DNA from: Aeromonas dhakensis
Lineage (GTDB): Bacteria > Pseudomonadota > Gammaproteobacteria > Enterobacterales > Aeromonadaceae
Direction of reading: 5' to 3'
Length of the DNA: 64,000 bases
Assembly: GCF_000820305.1 (NCBI RefSeq)
Contig: NZ_CDBH01000062.1
Coordinates: forward strand, 50,428 to 114,427
Position 1 is the stretch's first letter. Every line of letters starts with the position of its first letter. The position numbers were made by a program, and so were the translations under genes. A model generated the notes under the pieces. That model was given only the letters and a program-made list of their open reading frames with translations. It was not told where the DNA came from and did not search any database. Positions 52,938 to 61,895 of the stretch are shown piece after piece.

Positions 52938-54359
52938 TCAGCCCGCTGGCAACCAGAGCTCGGCCAGCACCCCGCCGTCAGCCTGGTTGGTGAGGGTCAG
53001 CCGGCCGCCGTGCTGGCGCGCCACCTCCATGGCGAAGCTGAGCCCGAGGCCGCTGCTCTTGCCCTTGTCGGGTCTGGGCAGGGAGTAGAAGCGCTCGAAG
53101 ATGCGCGGCAGGGCATAGTCCGGAATGCCGGGCCCCTGATCCCGCACCCGGAAACAGTAACCCCCCTCCTCCATGGCGCCACTCAGCCTGAGAGTGCTGC
53201 CGACGGGGGAGAAGTCGAGGGCGTTGTCCAGCAGGTTGCCGAGGGCCTGCTCCACCAGCAGGGGATCCCACTTCTGTTTCTGGGCTTCCCCCAGCTCGGC
53301 GTGCAGGGTGATCTGGCGGCGCTGGGCCAGGATCTGGCGGGCGTCGAGCGCACGCCTGCCCAGCCTGGCCGGCTCGACCGCCTGTCTGTCCAGCCCCTGC
53401 CCCGACTCCAGTTTGGCCAGCTGCAGCATCCGCTCGATCAGCTGCTGCATGCGGGCTGTCTCCAGATTGATGTTGCCGATAAAACGCTTTGCGACGTCGG
53501 GTGGCGGCGCCTCGGTCAGGATCTCCCCCGCCCCGCGAATGGCGGCCAGCGGGCTCTTAAGCTCGTGGGTCAGGCTGTGTACATAGGCTTCGATGTAGGC
53601 CTTGCCGTCCAGCTGGCGGCGCATGGTTTCCAGGGAGCGGCCGAGCCGATCCAGCTCCGGGCTGTAGAGGCGTGGCAGAGTGGCGGGCTGGCCCTGGCTG
53701 ACCGCATCGGCATAGTGCACTAGCTTGCCGATGGCGCGGTTGAGCCACCACACCAGCAGGGCACCGATGAGCAGTGAGATGAACAGCAGCAAGGCTGCCC
53801 CCTGCAGCAGCTGGTGCTCGCTGCGTTCTATCATGGGCAGCAGGGTGCGGTTGGGTTTGGCGACGGTGAGGGAGCCCAGAATGTCGTCCCCCTCCCGCAG
53901 CGGGGCGGCGACGTGCATTACCGAGCTGGTGGGATCGTCGGGATCGCTGCGGGTGCTGCGGGCGCCGTATTCACCGCGCAGGGTCAGGTAGACGTCGTTC
54001 CAGCGCGAGTAGTCCTTGCCCAGATCCACCCCGTCCGAGTCGTAAACCACCTTGCCCCAGCGATCGACCACATAGATGCGGTACTCCGCCTGCTGCTTGA
54101 GGTGGCCGTCGATGAGGGCGTTGATGGGGCTCTGGTTGAGGCGAGCGAAGGCGCTGGCCAGTCGGCCGTCGGCCATCTTCCCCTCCTGCAGGTCATCCAG
54201 CGCCAGCGGGGCCAGCATCTGGGCCATGTCTACCAGGGTATCTTCGGTGGCGCTGCGCACCCCTGGTTTGATCTCCTCGACGAAGATCTCCAGCACGAAC
54301 CAGGCGGCCAGTGCAAAGATCAGCACCAGCCCGCACAGCAGTTGCAGTCCGATTCTCAT
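52938..54359 (-). CDS. blrB: BlrB sensor histidine kinase (CreC-like)
   Basis: The 473-residue sensor has an N-terminal helix, a periplasmic domain up to about residue 185, a second helix (LLLFISLLIGALLVWWL), a HAMP-like linker and a kinase core with HSLTHELKSPLAAIRGAG, NLLDNALDFSP, RDQGPGIP and SSGLGLSF. It is a homologue of CreC and senses cell-wall stress by beta-lactams in Aeromonas. It follows blrA by 34 bp on the minus strand. Confidence 0.93.
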   Translation of the reverse strand: MRIGLQLLCGLVLIFALAAWFVLEIFVEEIKPGVRSATEDTLVDMAQMLAPLALDDLQEGKMADGRLASAFARLNQSPINALIDGHLKQQAEYRIYVVDRWGKVVYDSDGVDLGKDYSRWNDVYLTLRGEYGARSTRSDPDDPTSSVMHVAAPLREGDDILGSLTVAKPNRTLLPMIERSEHQLLQGAALLLFISLLIGALLVWWLNRAIGKLVHYADAVSQGQPATLPRLYSPELDRLGRSLETMRRQLDGKAYIEAYVHSLTHELKSPLAAIRGAGEILTEAPPPDVAKRFIGNINLETARMQQLIERMLQLAKLESGQGLDRQAVEPARLGRRALDARQILAQRRQITLHAELGEAQKQKWDPLLVEQALGNLLDNALDFSPVGSTLRLSGAMEEGGYCFRVRDQGPGIPDYALPRIFERFYSLPRPDKGKSSGLGLSFAMEVARQHGGRLTLTNQADGGVLAELWLPAG

Positions 54360-54393
54360 GTCATCCCCCGGCCGTGACCCGGCAACCGTCTGT

Positions 54394-55068
54394 TCATGCC
54401 TGCTCCAGGCTGTAACCCAATCCGCGGTGGGTCAGGATCAGGTTGGCGTCCGGATCCCGTTCTCGCAGCTTGGCGCGGATGGTCTTGATGTGGGTGTCGA
54501 CGGTGCGATCCAGGCTCTCTTCCGCCCCGCTCCACACCAGATCCATCAGCTGCTGGCGGGAGTAGACCCGGCCCGGCGTCAGCATCAGGGTCTTGAGCAG
54601 CAGGTATTCGTAGCGGGTGAGCGCCAGCGGCTGGCCGTGAAAGCTGATGCGGGCCCGCTCCTCGTCCAGGGTGAGTGTCTGGCTCGGCTGGGGGGCGGCT
54701 GGCTGGCTGCGGCGCAGGATGACCCGCACCCTGGCGCACACCTCGCGGGGCGAGAAGGGCTTGGCCACGTAGTCGTCGGCGCCTATCTCCAGCCCGATCA
54801 GCCGGTCTATCTCTTCGCTGCGGGCGGTGAGGAACATCAGGGGAACGTCGCTGCGGGCTCGTACCTCCTTGCACAGCTCGAAGCCGCTGATGTCCGGCAG
54901 CCCCACATCCAGGATCAGGAAGTCGGGGCGCGACTGGGCAAGTCGCGCCAGCAACGGCTGGCCGAGGGAAAACCACTCCACCTCGAAACCGTCGGTTTGC
55001 AGGGCATAGATCAGGGTGTCGGCGATGCTGGCTTCATCTTCTACCAGCCAGATGGTTCGTTTTTGCAT
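54394..55068 (-). CDS. blrA: BlrA response regulator (CreB-like)
   Basis: The 224-residue OmpR-type regulator has MQKRTIWLVEDEASIADTL, phospho-Asp54 in LDVGLPDISGFELC, ARSEEIDRLIGLEIGADDY and a winged helix with RTVDTHIKTIRAKLR ending HRGLGYSLEQA. These segments are nearly the same in CreB. It binds TTCAC-N6-TTCAC tags. ATG 55068 gives CreB-like length; an upstream ATG adds 15 residues. Confidence 0.94.
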   Translation of the reverse strand: MQKRTIWLVEDEASIADTLIYALQTDGFEVEWFSLGQPLLARLAQSRPDFLILDVGLPDISGFELCKEVRARSDVPLMFLTARSEEIDRLIGLEIGADDYVAKPFSPREVCARVRVILRRSQPAAPQPSQTLTLDEERARISFHGQPLALTRYEYLLLKTLMLTPGRVYSRQQLMDLVWSGAEESLDRTVDTHIKTIRAKLRERDPDANLILTHRGLGYSLEQA

Positions 55069-55158
55069 GGCATCCTCGTCGCAAATCAGCCCCCCATTCT
55101 GGCATCGAACCATATCGGATCCTATTTGCCGTTTGATTTTTCCAGAAAAGGCATTAAC

Positions 55159-55185
55159 ATTTCGACATTCTTTCGAATCGAAACT
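55159..55185 (+). promoter_or_regulatory. Palindromic repeats before the DeoR regulator gene
   Basis: The sequence CATTTCGACATTC is followed by TTTCGAATCGAAA, so TTTCGA occurs twice and TCGAAA once within 27 bp just before the ATG. A similar TTTCGAAACGAAA occurs inside the gene near 55414. An autoregulatory operator is plausible for a DeoR protein. Confidence 0.5.
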
Positions 55186-55190
55186 TTAAG

Positions 55191-55964
55191 ATGACCAAAC
55201 GTAATACTCAGCAGCGCCGTCACACCATCGTCAGCTTGGTGCAGGAGCAGGGTGAAGTGAGCGTCGATGCCCTGGCCAAGCACTTCTCCACCTCCGAGGT
55301 GACCATTCGCAAAGATCTGGCCGTGCTGGAGACCGGTGGCCTGTTGCTGCGTCGTTACGGTGGCGCCGTGCCCCTGCCCAGCGAGATGGTGGTGGACGGC
55401 AATCCAGAGCAAGTTTCGAAACGAAAGCTGGCTATCGCCAAGGCGGCGGCCGAACGGATCCGTGATCACAACCGCGTCATCATCGATAGCGGCACCACCA
55501 CCAGCGCCATGATTCCGCTGCTCGGCAACAAGCGCGGTCTCATCGTGATGACCAACTCCCTCAATGTGGCCGGCGCCCTGCGCGAGCTGGAAAACGAGCC
55601 TACCCTGTTAATGACGGGAGGCACATGGGACCCCCACTCCGAATCCTTCCAGGGTCAGGTGGCGGAGCAGGTGCTGCGCTCCTATGACTTCGACCAGCTG
55701 TTCATCGGCGCCGACGGCATCGATCCGGAACGCGGTACCACCACCTTCAACGAGCTGGTGGGCCTGTCCCGGGTGATGGCCGAGGTGTCGCGGGAGGTCA
55801 TCGTCATGGTGGAGTCGGAAAAGATCGGCCGCAAGATCCCCAATCTCGAACTGCCCTGGTCCAGCATCCATACCCTGGTGACCGACGAGGGGCTGGCCAG
55901 CTCGGCCAGAGAACGAATTCAGGCCAAGGGGATCCAGCTGATCTGTGCCCCCGTGGCAGTCTGA
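55191..55964 (+). CDS. DeoR-family regulator next to glmS
   Basis: The 257-residue regulator has the N-terminal DeoR helix-turn-helix (VSVDALAKHFSTSEVTIRKDL) and a sugar-phosphate sensing domain (IDSGTTTSAMIP, FIGADGIDPERGTTTFNE). It lies 51 bp upstream of glmS on the same strand, as in Vibrio, and probably controls amino-sugar genes. TAAG is the only weak ribosome-site trace before its ATG. Confidence 0.9.
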   Translation: MTKRNTQQRRHTIVSLVQEQGEVSVDALAKHFSTSEVTIRKDLAVLETGGLLLRRYGGAVPLPSEMVVDGNPEQVSKRKLAIAKAAAERIRDHNRVIIDSGTTTSAMIPLLGNKRGLIVMTNSLNVAGALRELENEPTLLMTGGTWDPHSESFQGQVAEQVLRSYDFDQLFIGADGIDPERGTTTFNELVGLSRVMAEVSREVIVMVESEKIGRKIPNLELPWSSIHTLVTDEGLASSARERIQAKGIQLICAPVAV

Positions 55965-56015
55965 CCTGAACAAATGATTATCCAACCGAATCAATAGCGT
56001 CTTAAGGAGAAGTGT

Positions 56016-57848
56016 ATGTGTGGCATCGTCGGGGCCGTCGCCCAACGTGATGTGGCTGAAATTCTGGTAGAAGGTCTGCGCCGTCTGGAATACCGCGGCT
56101 ACGATTCGGCCGGTGTGGCCGTGTTCAGCGCCAGTCAGCCGCTGCAGCGGGTGCGTCGCCTCGGCAAGGTGGCCGAGCTGGCCAAGGCGCTGGACGAGCA
56201 GTCCGTGCATGGCGGTACCGGCATCGCCCACACCCGCTGGGCCACTCACGGCGAACCGTCCGAGCGCAATGCCCACCCTCACGTCTCCGAGCATATCGTG
56301 GTGGTGCACAACGGCATCATCGAGAACCACGAAGAGCTGCGGGAAGAGTTGAAGGCGCTGGGCTATGTGTTCAGCTCCGACACCGACACCGAGGTGATCG
56401 CCCACCTGGTGCACCACGAGCTGAAATCCGCCCCCAGCCTGCTGGCTGCCATGCAGGTGGCGGTGAAGCAGCTGCGTGGCGCCTACGGCACCGTGGTGAT
56501 GGACAGCCGTGACGACAGCCGCGTGGTGGTGGCCCGTTCCGGCTCCCCGCTGGTGATCGGCCGCGGCATCGGCGAGAACTTCATCGCTTCCGACCAGATG
56601 GCGCTGCTGCCGGTGACCCGTCGCTTCATCTTCCTGGAAGAGGGTGACGTGGCTGAAGTGACCCGTCGCGACGTGCACATCTTCGATACCCACGGCGAGG
56701 CCGTGGTGCGTGAAGAGCAGGAGTCCGAACTCTCCCACGACGCCGGTGACAAGGGCGAGTACCGCCACTACATGCTCAAAGAGATCCACGAGCAACCCAA
56801 GGCCATCACCAACACCCTGGAAGGGCGTCTGGGCGGTGATCACGTGGTGGTCGAATCCTTCGGCAACGGCGCCCGTGCCATCTTCGACAAGGTCGATCAC
56901 GTGCAGATCGTCGCCTGCGGCACCTCCTATCACTCCGGCATGGTGGCTCGCTACTGGTTCGAAGAGATCGCCGGCGTCTCCTGCGACGTGGAAATCGCCT
57001 CCGAATTCCGCTACCGCAAGTCGGTAGTGCGCCCCAACAGCCTGCTGGTGACCCTCTCCCAGAGTGGCGAGACCGCCGATACCCTGGCCGCCTTGCGCCT
57101 GGCCAAGGAGTCCGGCTACATGAGCTCGCTGGCCATCTGCAACGTGCCGGGCTCCTCCCTGGTGCGCGAATCGGATCTGGCCTTTATGACCCGAGCGGGG
57201 GCTGAAATTGGCGTGGCCTCTACCAAGGCGTTCACCACCCAGCTGGCCGGTCTGCTGATGCTGGTGGCCTCCATCGGTCGTTGCCGCGGCAACCTGAGCG
57301 CCGCCGCCGAAGCCGAGCTGGTCAAGGCGCTGCAGGCCCTGCCGCTGCGCATCAAGGAGAGCCTGGCGCTGGCCAAGGATATCGAGGCCCTGGCCGAAGA
57401 GTTTGCCGACAAGCACCACAGCCTGTTCCTGGGTCGCGGCAGCCAGTACCCCATCGCCATGGAAGGGGCGCTCAAGCTCAAAGAGATCTCCTACATCCAC
57501 GCCGAGGCCTATGCCGCCGGTGAGTTGAAGCACGGTCCGCTGGCGCTGATCGATGCCGAGATGCCCATCATAGTGGTGGCGCCGAACAACGATCTGCTGG
57601 AGAAGCTCAAGTCCAACGTGGAAGAGGTGCGTGCCCGTGGCGGTATCCTCTACGTCTTCGCCGATGCCGATACCGGCTTCAAGAGCGACGAGACCATGCG
57701 GGTGATGAGCCTGAACCACGTGGAAGAGGTGATCGCGCCGATCGTCTATACCGTGCCGCTGCAGCTGCTCTCCTACCATGTTGCCCTCATCAAGGGCACC
57801 GACGTGGATCAGCCGCGCAACCTGGCGAAATCCGTCACGGTGGAATAA
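56016..57848 (+). CDS. glmS: Glutamine-fructose-6-phosphate aminotransferase
   Basis: The 610-residue enzyme converts fructose-6-P and glutamine to glucosamine-6-P, the first step to UDP-GlcNAc. Cys2 of MCGIVGAV is the glutaminase nucleophile, RGYDSAG and [14 protein letters not shown] follow, and two SIS domains carry CGTSYHSG and [12 protein letters not shown]. It ends KSVTVE. AAGGAG lies before the ATG. A terminator follows. Confidence 0.97.
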   Translation: MCGIVGAVAQRDVAEILVEGLRRLEYRGYDSAGVAVFSASQPLQRVRRLGKVAELAKALDEQSVHGGTGIAHTRWATHGEPSERNAHPHVSEHIVVVHNGIIENHEELREELKALGYVFSSDTDTEVIAHLVHHELKSAPSLLAAMQVAVKQLRGAYGTVVMDSRDDSRVVVARSGSPLVIGRGIGENFIASDQMALLPVTRRFIFLEEGDVAEVTRRDVHIFDTHGEAVVREEQESELSHDAGDKGEYRHYMLKEIHEQPKAITNTLEGRLGGDHVVVESFGNGARAIFDKVDHVQIVACGTSYHSGMVARYWFEEIAGVSCDVEIASEFRYRKSVVRPNSLLVTLSQSGETADTLAALRLAKESGYMSSLAICNVPGSSLVRESDLAFMTRAGAEIGVASTKAFTTQLAGLLMLVASIGRCRGNLSAAAEAELVKALQALPLRIKESLALAKDIEALAEEFADKHHSLFLGRGSQYPIAMEGALKLKEISYIHAEAYAAGELKHGPLALIDAEMPIIVVAPNNDLLEKLKSNVEEVRARGGILYVFADADTGFKSDETMRVMSLNHVEEVIAPIVYTVPLQLLSYHVALIKGTDVDQPRNLAKSVTVE

Positions 57849-57867
57849 GCCGTCGCCAGAAATGAAA

Positions 57868-57890
57868 AAAGAGCCGCATTGCGGCTCTTT
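57868..57890 (+). terminator. Terminator after glmS
   Basis: AAAGAGCCGC / GCGGCTCTTT with an ATT loop sits between convergent glmS and the LuxR gene. Confidence 0.9.
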
Positions 57891-57918
57891 CTTTATCGGC
57901 TGTGCTGCCGGGCTGACG

Positions 57919-58695
57919 TCATGACAGCCGCAGATTGGTGATGGTCACGTCGTCCAGCGAGGGCACTATGATGCCGCTGGAGATGCTCTTGGCGATCGCC
58001 TGGTTGCGGTTCTTCGAGTCGGTCTTGTTGGTGACCTGATTGAGGTGGAAGTTCACGGTCCGCTCGCTGATGCCGAGGATGGTGGCGATCTCCCAGGAGG
58101 TCTTGCCCTCGCTGGCCCAGAACAGGCACTCCTTCTCCCGATCCGACAGCTCGGTCAGGTACTTCATCAGATCCGGCCTGCTCTTTATCAGCTGCAGCGC
58201 CGAGTTGAAGATGTAGCTGGCGCAGAACGACAGCAAGGGAACGTTTTCAAACATCAGATCGGAATTGGACTTCTCCTTGCTGATGAAGGAGAGGATACCG
58301 TGTTCCCCCTGCGGCGTGTGCAGCGGGAAGGAGACGCCGTTTCTCACCCCGAAGTCGGCGGCCAGGTTCATCACCTCCCGGCTGGCGCTGGGCAGCCAGG
58401 GGGAGTCGCAGTCGAGCTTGTTCCAGAAGATGGGCTGGGTCTGTTTCAGCCCCAGGAAGACGACCGGATCCTGGGTCAGGTAGTGCCGCTCCGAATAGGC
58501 ATCGAACCAGCTGGTGGGGCAGTTGTTGAACAACGCCACATGGGATTTCTGCATGCTGATGGGGAAAATAATCAGCAAACGAAAGTAATCAAAGCCCATC
58601 TGGTGACTGAAGCGCTCCAGCTGCTGCTGGATGTCGCTGGTCTTCTTGGCCTTGGTGAACCGATCGATATGTTCCCAGATCGCATCGTTGAACAT
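57919..58695 (-). CDS. LuxR-type autoinducer-binding regulator (orphan)
   Basis: The 258-residue protein has an N-terminal acyl-homoserine-lactone domain with the conserved Trp, Tyr, Asp-Pro and Trp/Gly positions (CPTSWFDAYSERHYLTQDP, PIFWNKL, FGVRNGVSFPLHTPQGEHG) and a C-terminal LuxR helix-turn-helix (ASEGKTSWEIATILGISERTVNFHLNQV). It resembles AhyR but is clearly distinct. No luxI-type synthase is in the window, so it is a LuxR solo here. An inverted repeat TTTTCGATC-N11-GATCGAAAA lies just upstream. Confidence 0.92.
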   Translation of the reverse strand: MFNDAIWEHIDRFTKAKKTSDIQQQLERFSHQMGFDYFRLLIIFPISMQKSHVALFNNCPTSWFDAYSERHYLTQDPVVFLGLKQTQPIFWNKLDCDSPWLPSASREVMNLAADFGVRNGVSFPLHTPQGEHGILSFISKEKSNSDLMFENVPLLSFCASYIFNSALQLIKSRPDLMKYLTELSDREKECLFWASEGKTSWEIATILGISERTVNFHLNQVTNKTDSKNRNQAIAKSISSGIIVPSLDDVTITNLRLS

Positions 58696-58706
58696 GAACT
58701 TCTCCT

Positions 58707-58735
58707 TTTTCGATCTCTATCACATTGATCGAAAA
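58707..58735. promoter_or_regulatory. Inverted repeat upstream of the LuxR solo
   Basis: TTTTCGATC (58707-58715) and GATCGAAAA (58727-58735) form 9-bp arms with an 11-bp spacer, 12-40 bp before the LuxR start. It is a candidate operator or an mRNA hairpin. Confidence 0.55.
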
Positions 58736-58870
58736 GATATTTTTTATTTATTAATTTGGTGTTGTGACGAACAACGCCAGTGACTCCCGTGCTTGCTTAA
58801 AAATTATCCTGTTTTTTCAGCCGAAGGCCAACAAAATCATCTGATTGCCACTGACCCTCCACTCTGAGAC

Positions 58871-58889
58871 AATGAGAATAGTTATCATT
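58871..58889 (+). promoter_or_regulatory. Fur box of the TonB2 operon
   Basis: AATGAGAATAGTTATCATT matches much of the Fur consensus and lies 16 bp before the start of the DUF3450 gene. Iron repression of this operon is the likely function. Confidence 0.7.
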
Positions 58890-58904
58890 GTTAAGATTTA
58901 TATC

Positions 58905-59666
58905 ATGAACAAGTTTTGGGGTTTGGCCTTGTTGCCACTGTCAGTCCACTTCGCTGCCGGCGCCGACGAGCTGGTCGCGCCGGCACTGAAAAACAGCATA
59001 GCTGCCGGGAAAGCCTCCCAGCAGCGCGTGGAGAAAGCCGCCGATGCGGCCGTTGCCGCCAGGCTGGAGCTGCAGAATGCGCAGCTGCAACTGCGCGATC
59101 TGGAAGCCTACAACCGCTACATGCAGTCTCTGGTGGCCGATCAGCAAAATGAACTGGGTAAGCTGAGTCAGCAGCTGGAAGCGGTACAGGAGACCCGGCA
59201 GGGCCTGATCCCGTTGATGCTGAAGATGCAGGCCGATCTGGAGCAGCTGGTACAAAATGACATTCCGCTGCGCAAGGAAGATCGCCTGGCGCGGGTTGAA
59301 CAGCTGAAAGCCACTCTGGCCAGGGCTGACGTGAGCGAGGCGGAGAAGTTCCGCCAGCTGCTGCAGGCCTACCAGATCGAAGCGGAATATGGCAGCCGGC
59401 TCGACAGCTATGCCGCCGAACTGGTGCTGGACGGCGCACCGCGCCGGGTCGACGTGCTGGCGGTGGGTCGGGTCTCCCTGTTGGCGATGACCGCCGATCG
59501 TTCCCAGGCGTGGCGCTGGTCCGGGCAGAACAAGCAGTGGCAGCCCCTCGACAGCCAGTGGCTCTCCCCCGTCGCCGAGGCGCTGGATATGGCCGCCGAC
59601 AAGAAGGTTCCCCAGTTGTTGAATGTCCCCCTTTCTGTCAGCCGTGGTCAGGAGGCCCAGTCATGA
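58905..59666 (+). CDS. DUF3450-family periplasmic protein of the TonB2 cluster
   Basis: The 253-residue secreted protein begins MNKFWGLALLPLSVHFAAGADE (signal peptide) and continues with a long coiled coil (about 30-130) and a C-terminal domain with RSQAWRWSGQNKQWQPLD. Such DUF3450 proteins are conserved at the head of TonB2 clusters. ATG 58905 is chosen; a TTG at 58845 is upstream. It overlaps the next gene by 4 bp (ATGA). Its precise role is unknown. Confidence 0.85.
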   Translation: MNKFWGLALLPLSVHFAAGADELVAPALKNSIAAGKASQQRVEKAADAAVAARLELQNAQLQLRDLEAYNRYMQSLVADQQNELGKLSQQLEAVQETRQGLIPLMLKMQADLEQLVQNDIPLRKEDRLARVEQLKATLARADVSEAEKFRQLLQAYQIEAEYGSRLDSYAAELVLDGAPRRVDVLAVGRVSLLAMTADRSQAWRWSGQNKQWQPLDSQWLSPVAEALDMAADKKVPQLLNVPLSVSRGQEAQS

Positions 59667-60970
59667 GCGTCACCATGAAGTGGTTCCCCCTCGCCCTCGC
59701 CCTCTCTCTGGGCACCACTGCCGCTGTGGCCGATGAAGCCTGGCAGAAGCAGGAACAGGCCCGTGAACAGCAGGCACAGCAGGATCTGGCGTCCGTCTCC
59801 AAGGAGCTGAACAGTGCCCGCGCCAAGCTGGCCGAGGCCCAGCGCCTGAGCAAGGAGCTGGCCAGCCAGTTCGCCACCAATGAGAAGCTGCTGGTCGAAC
59901 TCAATGCCCAGTGGGAGCAGGCCTCCGGCGACATGAACGAGATCTTTGCGGTCACCCGCCAGGGGGCCAGCGATGCGGTCAAGCTGCTGAGTGAATCCGC
60001 GGTCGAGGGTCAGTACCCCGAGCGCCTCGCGCCGCTCAAGGCGATGGCACAGGAGAAGCAGGTACCGGATCGCGTCGCCCTCGCCCTGCTGCCTGCCACC
60101 CTGCTGCAGGAGATCCGCGAGTCGGGCCGGGTTGCCCAGTTCAACGGCAAGGTGCTGGATGCCCAGGGGGCGGCCAGCGAGCAGCCACTGACCCGGGTCG
60201 GCAGCTTCGCGCTGTTTGGCGAGCAGGGGTTCCTGCAACCCACTGCCGAAGGCCTGAGCCCGGTGCTGGGCCTGCCCGGCAACGTGCTCTCCGCCGCGGC
60301 CGCCTATCAAGGCCAGGAAGGAGAAACGCTGCCGCTGGATCCCTCCCACGGCACCCTGCTGGCAATGCTGGCGCAAGCCCCTACCTTCTGGCAGCAAGTC
60401 CAGCAGGGCGGCCAGGTCGGCGCCATCATAGTGCTGCTGGCCGCCATCGGCCTGGGGATCGCCGGGGTGCGGCTGTGGAGCCTTTCCCGTGAACTGGGTC
60501 GGGTTCGTCGCCAGCTCAAGAGCGGTGAATATCATGCCGACAACGCCCTCGGCCGGGTGCTGACGGTGGCTGACAAGCATCCCGAGCTGAGCATGGAGAC
60601 CCTCGAACTGCGTCTCGACGAGGCGATCCTGCAGGAGACCCCTCGCATGGAGCGCGGCATCGGCATGGTCAAGGTGATCGCGGCCATTGCCCCCATGCTG
60701 GGGCTGCTCGGTACCGTGACCGGGATGATCGGCACCTTCCAGGCCATCACCCAGTTCGGCACCGGCGATCCCAAGATCATGGCGGGCGGCATCTCCATGG
60801 CACTGGTCACCACGGTACAGGGTCTGGTCGCGGCCATTCCGCTGATCTTGGCCCACAGCCTGCTGCAGTCTCGCTTCACCGAGCTCTCCAACGTGCTGGA
60901 GCAACAGGTGGCCGGCATTCTGGCCGAGCGGGCCGAAAGCAACCGTGACGGGATGGAGCGGGCGGCATGA
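59663..60970 (+). CDS. ttpC: TtpC-like MotA/TolQ/ExbB proton-channel protein
   Basis: The 435-residue protein has a signal peptide (LALALSLGTTAAVA), a coiled coil (about 25-95), a periplasmic domain and a C-terminal ExbB-like triple helix with IAPMLGLLGTVTGMIGTFQAI and GISMALVTTVQGLVAAIPL. This large ExbB paralogue is TtpC, required for TonB2-dependent iron uptake in Vibrio. ATG 59663 overlaps the stop of the previous gene; the frame is open further upstream. Confidence 0.9.
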   Translation: MSVTMKWFPLALALSLGTTAAVADEAWQKQEQAREQQAQQDLASVSKELNSARAKLAEAQRLSKELASQFATNEKLLVELNAQWEQASGDMNEIFAVTRQGASDAVKLLSESAVEGQYPERLAPLKAMAQEKQVPDRVALALLPATLLQEIRESGRVAQFNGKVLDAQGAASEQPLTRVGSFALFGEQGFLQPTAEGLSPVLGLPGNVLSAAAAYQGQEGETLPLDPSHGTLLAMLAQAPTFWQQVQQGGQVGAIIVLLAAIGLGIAGVRLWSLSRELGRVRRQLKSGEYHADNALGRVLTVADKHPELSMETLELRLDEAILQETPRMERGIGMVKVIAAIAPMLGLLGTVTGMIGTFQAITQFGTGDPKIMAGGISMALVTTVQGLVAAIPLILAHSLLQSRFTELSNVLEQQVAGILAERAESNRDGMERAA

Positions 60971-61497
60971 TGCTCGACATCTGGCAACAGCTGCAGAGCT
61001 TCATGGGTCGTGGCGGCCCGGTGCTCTGGGTCATTCTGGCCCTGCTGGTGCTGATGTGGATTCTGATGATCGAGCGGCTGCTCTACCTCAACCTGGGGTT
61101 TGCCCCGCTGCAGCGCCAGCTGCTCGGCCGCTGGCAGGCCCGCAGCGAGCGCCACAGCTGGCACGCTCGGGCGATTCGCGGGCGCTGGCTGGCCGAGGCC
61201 GAGCTTGAGCTCAACCGTCATCTGATCTTCATCCGCACCCTGGTGGTGCTCTGCCCCATGCTGGGGCTGCTGGGTACCGTGACCGGCATGATAGGCGTAT
61301 TCGATGCGTTGGCCGCGGCCAACCGCTTTAACCCGGAGAGCATGGCGGGCGGGATCTCCCGTGCCACCATCCCCACCATGGCTGGCATGGTGGTCGCTCT
61401 CTCCGGCGTGTTGTTACTCAGCCGGCTCGAGAGCCAGGCCAAGCGTGCGCTGGCCAAGACCCGGGACGGCCTGCGAGAAGAGAAGGTAATGCAATGA
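60967..61497 (+). CDS. exbB: ExbB2 proton-channel subunit
   Basis: The 176-residue three-helix protein carries VVLCPMLGLLGTVTGMIGVFDAL and GISRATIPTMAGMVVALSGV, the ExbB signatures. With ExbD it transduces the proton gradient to TonB2. Its ATG overlaps the ttpC stop (ATGATG; the second ATG is at 60970). Confidence 0.93.
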   Translation: MMLDIWQQLQSFMGRGGPVLWVILALLVLMWILMIERLLYLNLGFAPLQRQLLGRWQARSERHSWHARAIRGRWLAEAELELNRHLIFIRTLVVLCPMLGLLGTVTGMIGVFDALAAANRFNPESMAGGISRATIPTMAGMVVALSGVLLLSRLESQAKRALAKTRDGLREEKVMQ

Positions 61498-61895
61498 GAC
61501 GGCAATCCAAACGCCAGCGCGACGAAGTGCAGATCGACATGACCCCCATGCTGGATATCGTGTTCATCATGCTGATCTTCTTTATTGTCACCACCTCCTT
61601 CGTGCGCGAAGCCGGGCTCGAGGTGCACAGGCCCCAGGCCAGCCAGGCCAAGGCGCAGAAGTCCTCCAGCATCATGCTGGCGATCGGCCCCCAAGGACAG
61701 ATATTCCTCGACCGCAAGCAGATCGACGTGGAGCGAGTGCAGGCCAGCGTCGCCCGCCTGCTGGCGGAACAGCCCGATGCCAGCCTGGTGATCCAGGCCG
61801 ACGAGCGGGTACCCCACGGCAAGGTGGTGCGGGTGATGGATGAGGCCAAGGCGGCAGGCATCGCCAACATCGCCGTGGCGGTGGCACCGAAATGA
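61494..61895 (+). CDS. exbD: ExbD2 subunit
   Basis: The 133-residue protein has one helix with the essential Asp in MTPMLDIVFIMLIFFIVTTSF and a periplasmic peptidoglycan-binding part with VIQADERVPHGKVVRVMDEAK. It overlaps exbB and tonB2 by 4 bp each. Confidence 0.94.
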   Translation: MRRQSKRQRDEVQIDMTPMLDIVFIMLIFFIVTTSFVREAGLEVHRPQASQAKAQKSSSIMLAIGPQGQIFLDRKQIDVERVQASVARLLAEQPDASLVIQADERVPHGKVVRVMDEAKAAGIANIAVAVAPK

